NCBI GenBank assembly: GCA_003168295.1
Contig: PMST01000296.1
Coordinates: 3,729-26,537 of the forward strand
Length of the DNA: 22,809 bases
Direction: 5' to 3'
Source: Actinomycetota bacterium
Lineage (GTDB): Bacteria; Actinomycetota; Actinomycetes; Streptosporangiales; Streptosporangiaceae
This document shows positions 19,631 through 22,809 of the stretch, piece after piece; position 1 is the stretch's first letter, and each line of letters opens with the position of its first letter. A model generated the notes under the pieces. That model had not been told where the DNA came from and did not search any database. It was given only the letters and a program-made list of their open reading frames with translations. A program made the translations under genes and the position numbers.

Positions 19631-19914
19631 TTCCCCAGCATGCTCTGCACGGTGGAATGCTGTCAGATGGGCACCGGTCGCGGCGGCTAAATCGCCGATC
19701 AGGGCCACGAGCGAAGGATCCTGCGGCCGATGCCGGCGCGAACGACACGGCCGGTTACGCATTGCTTCCGCTGATCGGGCATACTGGGGGAGAGACGGGG
19801 CATACTCGTGGCGACACGGTAGCTTCGTCCGGTTAGCCTTGGCCGCCTAACCAGCGAGGGCTAACATAGGTTCTCTGGCAAGCAGAACAGGTCTGTGCGC
19901 CCCTGGGAGGCGAC

Positions 19915-20070
19915 GTGAGTTTGAAAACCATCCTCGGGTGGCTAGCAGTCGCGTTCATCGTGTGGTGGATTATTGAGCAGCCCGACGGGGCGGCCCACAT
20001 CGTTCACAACATCGGGACCTTCCTGACCACGGTAGCAAGCGGGCTGTCCCACTTCTTCGCGTCCATCTAA
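19915..20070 (+). CDS. Small membrane protein, 51 residues
   Basis: From GTG 19915 the frame reads MSLKTILGWLAVAFIVWWIIEQ, a short basic start followed by one membrane span (about 7-20), then an amphipathic part containing HIVHNIGTFLTTV and a final SHFFASI. TGGGAGG lies 5 bases before the GTG, a strong ribosome binding site. The PH-domain membrane protein starts 15 bases after its stop, so they form one operon. I do not recognise the family. Size, single span and coupling suggest a small partner of the next gene, which is inference. Confidence 0.72.
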   Translation: MSLKTILGWLAVAFIVWWIIEQPDGAAHIVHNIGTFLTTVASGLSHFFASI

Positions 20071-20085
20071 GGCTGAGGTGCCAGG

Positions 20086-20613
20086 ATGAGGCTGGTTCCG
20101 AACACCGATACGGTGCCGGCCAAGATCAATAGGTACCTTCTGCCCCATGAACGCCAGGTCATCACCGTTCATCAGCATCCGGCCGTGCTGATCAGGCCGA
20201 TCTTCGAGCTGCTCGTCGGACTGGCCATCGCGGGCTGGCTGACCAACTCGGTCGCACACGGCAACGGCACCGTGATCCTCGTCATCTGGATCTTGTGGGT
20301 GCTGCTCTTGCTGCGCCTGGCCGTCAAGGTCTTCGAGTGGAACGAGAACTACTTCGTCGTCACGTCGCAGCGGATGCTGCTGTCGCAAGGCCTGGTCACC
20401 AAGAAGGTGAACATGATGCCGCTCGCCAAGGTGACGGACATGAGCTTCCAGCGGTCCACGCTGGGCCGGATCCTCGGGTACGGCGAGTTCATCCTGGAAT
20501 CGGCCGGCCAGGACCAGGCGCTGCGCATCGTCGATCACCTCCCCTATCCCGAGCAGCTTTACCTCGAGGTCTGCGGGCTGATCTTCAAGGACAAAGAGGA
20601 GAGCCCGGACTAG
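20086..20613 (+). CDS. PH-domain (bPH_2/DUF304-like) membrane protein
   Basis: This 175-residue protein starts with a cytoplasmic part (LLPHERQVITVHQHPAVLI), has two membrane spans (about 36-56 and 61-80), and ends in a bacterial PH domain about 84-165. That domain is recognised from EWNENYFVVTSQRMLLSQGLVTKKVNMMPLAKVTDMSF, typical of YdbT/DUF304 proteins. The function of such proteins is largely unknown. Its TAG overlaps the stop of the convergent ROK gene within a CTAG palindrome. The preceding 51-residue membrane protein is likely co-expressed. Confidence 0.88.
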   Translation: MRLVPNTDTVPAKINRYLLPHERQVITVHQHPAVLIRPIFELLVGLAIAGWLTNSVAHGNGTVILVIWILWVLLLLRLAVKVFEWNENYFVVTSQRMLLSQGLVTKKVNMMPLAKVTDMSFQRSTLGRILGYGEFILESAGQDQALRIVDHLPYPEQLYLEVCGLIFKDKEESPD

Positions 20614-21674
20614 GGCGGTCCGGGGATAACAGGCCGCTGGGCAGGGACCCCTTGCCCCTCGTTGATGTACCAGTCGCGTGCGGCGACGGCCGAGCCGCGG
20701 GCGCCCGCCATGTCCAGGTCGGGGACCAGGGTAATCTCGGCCGCCCTGGCCTGCTCCGCACGCAGCACGGTACCGGCCCGCACCTCGGCGAAGAACCAGT
20801 CGCGGAAGTGCGGCGCGGCCTCGACCACGCCGCCACCGAGAAAATAGGCGTCGGGATCCAGGAAGTTCGCGGCGATGGTGAACAGCCGCCCGATCGCCAT
20901 CGCCTGCTGCCTGAAGATCGCCAGCGCCATCTCGTCGCCGTCTTCGGCGTACTTGCGGATAAGCTTGGCCGCCCTGGCGATCGGCAGGCCGCCGAGTTCG
21001 TGCCCTTCGTACTTGGTGAGCCAGTAGGGCAGCAGGTTGTTCTGGATGCCGGTCAGTGAGGCCACGCTCTCCGCATCGCCCGACTGCCCGCAGTTGCAGA
21101 CTGGCATCGGCTGGCCCGGGTCGAGCAGGCCGTCCAGCGGGATGGGGACATGGCCGAGTTCCCCGGCCATGCCGGCCGCGCCCTTGATCACCTGACCGCC
21201 CTCGACGACCCCGCCCCCGAGCCCGGTCCCCACAATCGCGGACACCGAACCGCGCTGGCCCGACTCCACGCCGAACCGCACGTGGTGGGCGTACAGCGCC
21301 GCCGAATTCCCGTCGTTGTTGTAGATCACCGGCAGCCCGATGCGATCGGCCAGCGCTCCCCGGATGTCGAAACCGCGCCAGCCTGCGTGGCCGAAGTTCG
21401 TCGCGCCCTTGGACGAGATGACCCCGTCCCTGCTGGCAGGGCCCGGCGTGTCCAGACCCACCGCCCGGACCGACGCCCTGGGCACGCCGGTAAGTTCGAG
21501 CACCTGATGCACCGAGTCGACCAGCGACTGGATGGCCTTGTCCGGACCCTCCCTGACGTTGCTGGGGGCCTCCACCAGGCGGTCAAGCAGGAACCGGCCG
21601 TTGCCATCAAGGATCGTTCCGTTATTCATGGTTCCGCCGTTGTCGAGGCCAACGGCAACCCAGTCGACTGGCAT
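20610..21674 (-). CDS. ROK-family kinase-like protein (sugar kinase type)
   Basis: This 354-residue protein lacks a DNA-binding domain, so it is of the kinase rather than repressor branch of ROK. Near the start is DNGGT (11-15, usually DIGGT), the phosphate-binding loop. NDGNSAA gives the likely catalytic Asp121, and VGTGLGGGVV and GELGH (171-175) follow. The zinc motif usually reads CxCGxxGCxE; here it is CNCGQSGDAE, with Asp200 in place of the third cysteine. Zinc binding and activity may be changed. GGGAGG lies 6 bases before the ATG. The substrate cannot be told; ROK kinases include glucokinases and N-acetylmannosamine kinases. It is longer than the usual 300-320 residues. Confidence 0.88.
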   Translation of the reverse strand: MPVDWVAVGLDNGGTMNNGTILDGNGRFLLDRLVEAPSNVREGPDKAIQSLVDSVHQVLELTGVPRASVRAVGLDTPGPASRDGVISSKGATNFGHAGWRGFDIRGALADRIGLPVIYNNDGNSAALYAHHVRFGVESGQRGSVSAIVGTGLGGGVVEGGQVIKGAAGMAGELGHVPIPLDGLLDPGQPMPVCNCGQSGDAESVASLTGIQNNLLPYWLTKYEGHELGGLPIARAAKLIRKYAEDGDEMALAIFRQQAMAIGRLFTIAANFLDPDAYFLGGGVVEAAPHFRDWFFAEVRAGTVLRAEQARAAEITLVPDLDMAGARGSAVAARDWYINEGQGVPAQRPVIPGPP

Positions 21675-21752
21675 GCGTCCTCCCGGTCCGGTCGCTAAGC
21701 CAGGCCTAGTCTATGGAAATGACCTAGCAGAGAGCAATATCACCGCAGGCCG

Positions 21753-21974
21753 TCACGACCCGCGCGTGTCGGCCGGCTTGGTCGCGGCGGCATCCCGCCA
21801 CGCCTGCACGTCACGAGGGCTGTCGCCGCTGAGCGCGGTGGCCGCGGCGAGCGCGAGCGTCGCGTGGACCTGGGCGGCGGCGATGGTCTCACTGCGGCCA
21901 ATCCCCTTCGGCTCGCCGTAGTTGGGGTCGGCCAGAAGCTGCTGCGCCTCGTGGTAGTGCTCGGGCCCCGTCAT
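21753..21974 (-). CDS. Small hypothetical helical protein, 73 residues
   Basis: The protein reads MTGPEHYHEAQQLLADPN, then AAAQVHATLALAAATAL and a short tail DVQAWRDAAATKP. It is soluble and helical, with no cysteines or membrane span. GAGGAGG lies about 7 bases before the ATG, a strong ribosome binding site. The GPEHYxEAxxLLA start and AQVHATLALAAATAL centre resemble small proteins common in actinomycete and actinophage genomes, of unknown function. It is between the ROK gene and a tRNA-Ser, a site where phage-related pieces are often found. Confidence 0.7.
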   Translation of the reverse strand: MTGPEHYHEAQQLLADPNYGEPKGIGRSETIAAAQVHATLALAAATALSGDSPRDVQAWRDAAATKPADTRGS

Positions 21975-22103
21975 GGTCGGGCCTCCTCTCCGTCGCTGCT
22001 TCGATTACCCGGGCCGATGCCGCCGCGGCGGGCGCCGCAGCACAGGAAACAAAGCAGCGGATTTGCCCGGACTTTGCGGCCGGGCAGGACTGCAGTGCCG
22101 ATG

Positions 22104-22192
22104 CGGAGGATCGGGGATTTGAACCCCGGATGGTGTTGCCACCAAACCGCATTAGCAGTGCGGCGCCATAGACCGGACTAGGCGAATCCTCC
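22104..22192 (-). tRNA. tRNA-Ser(GCT)
   Basis: On the minus strand GGAGGAT (22192-22186) pairs with ATCCTCC (22111-22105), with discriminator G at 22104. The anticodon stem CCGCA/TGCGG encloses CTGCTAA, giving anticodon GCT, which reads AGC and AGU. A long variable arm and T loop TTCAAAT complete the serine pattern. No CCA is encoded. Confidence 0.96.
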
Positions 22193-22266
22193 ATCCGCAC
22201 GAGCGGTGCGGTGGGCCATAGCGTACCGGCCCTGACCGGCCCGGGCAAAGCGTCCCGCCGACCCGG

Positions 22267-22809
<543 letters not shown>

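Noticed and set aside
19776..19862. GGTTAG/CTAACC and GGGCTAAC repeats upstream of the small membrane gene, possible DtxR/IdeR-like iron box
   Set aside because: The halves do not form the known 19-base box and spacing is wrong. Repeated GGGCATACT nearby may be promoter sequence, but I cannot decide.

Overview
This window is very probably from a high-GC actinomycete. The GC-rich codon use, the SRP RNA directly upstream of dnaX, the tRNA-Ser genes near dnaX and tadA, the MsiK-dependent style of sugar ABC operon without its own ATPase, and several actinobacteria-type small proteins all point that way. A Streptosporangiaceae-like genome is my guess, not something I can prove from the sequence.

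Layout. 1-650 holds a housekeeping start: the 5' end of dnaX (minus), SRP RNA (minus) and tRNA-Ser(GGA) (plus). 650-4303 is an accessory, partly decayed stretch. It contains an ECF sigma factor with a co-translated membrane protein, a HigB/HigA-type toxin-antitoxin pair, a fragment resembling the 3' half of tRNA-Ser(GGA) at about 3119-3151, and an SDR oxidoreductase flanked on both sides by broken pieces of a MarR regulator. 4372-10757 is a carbohydrate module: a LacI regulator (minus) facing a GH127 beta-L-arabinofuranosidase, a solute-binding lipoprotein and two ABC permeases (plus). 10793-14526 is a SAH riboswitch followed by cobalamin-dependent methionine synthase metH. 14566-18488 (minus) carries an MHYT sensor-like membrane protein, two small proteins, an 860-base stretch without a convincing gene, and a membrane-anchored esterase. 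18503-19630 returns to core functions: tRNA-Ser(CGA), tadA and its usual partner. 19915-22809 has a 51-residue membrane peptide with a PH-domain membrane protein, a ROK-family kinase-like protein, a small hypothetical protein, tRNA-Ser(GCT) and the 3' end of an acyl-CoA synthetase.

How the parts work together. In the sugar module the lipoprotein and two permeases should import arabinose-containing oligosaccharides, which the cytoplasmic GH127 enzyme cleaves. LacI probably represses the operon through a pseudo-palindrome at 5532-5545. The metH leader has a SAH aptamer whose pseudoknot strand overlaps the 5' arm of a perfect palindrome hiding the metH ribosome binding site, so the sequence itself suggests a SAH-ON translational switch. 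The HigBA operon has an inverted repeat between its -35 and -10 boxes, as expected for autoregulation.

Most notable signals: (1) the possible integration scar using tRNA-Ser(GGA), (2) the readable mechanism of the metH SAH riboswitch, and (3) the duplicated and broken marR around the SDR gene. I did not find a clearly new multi-gene system.
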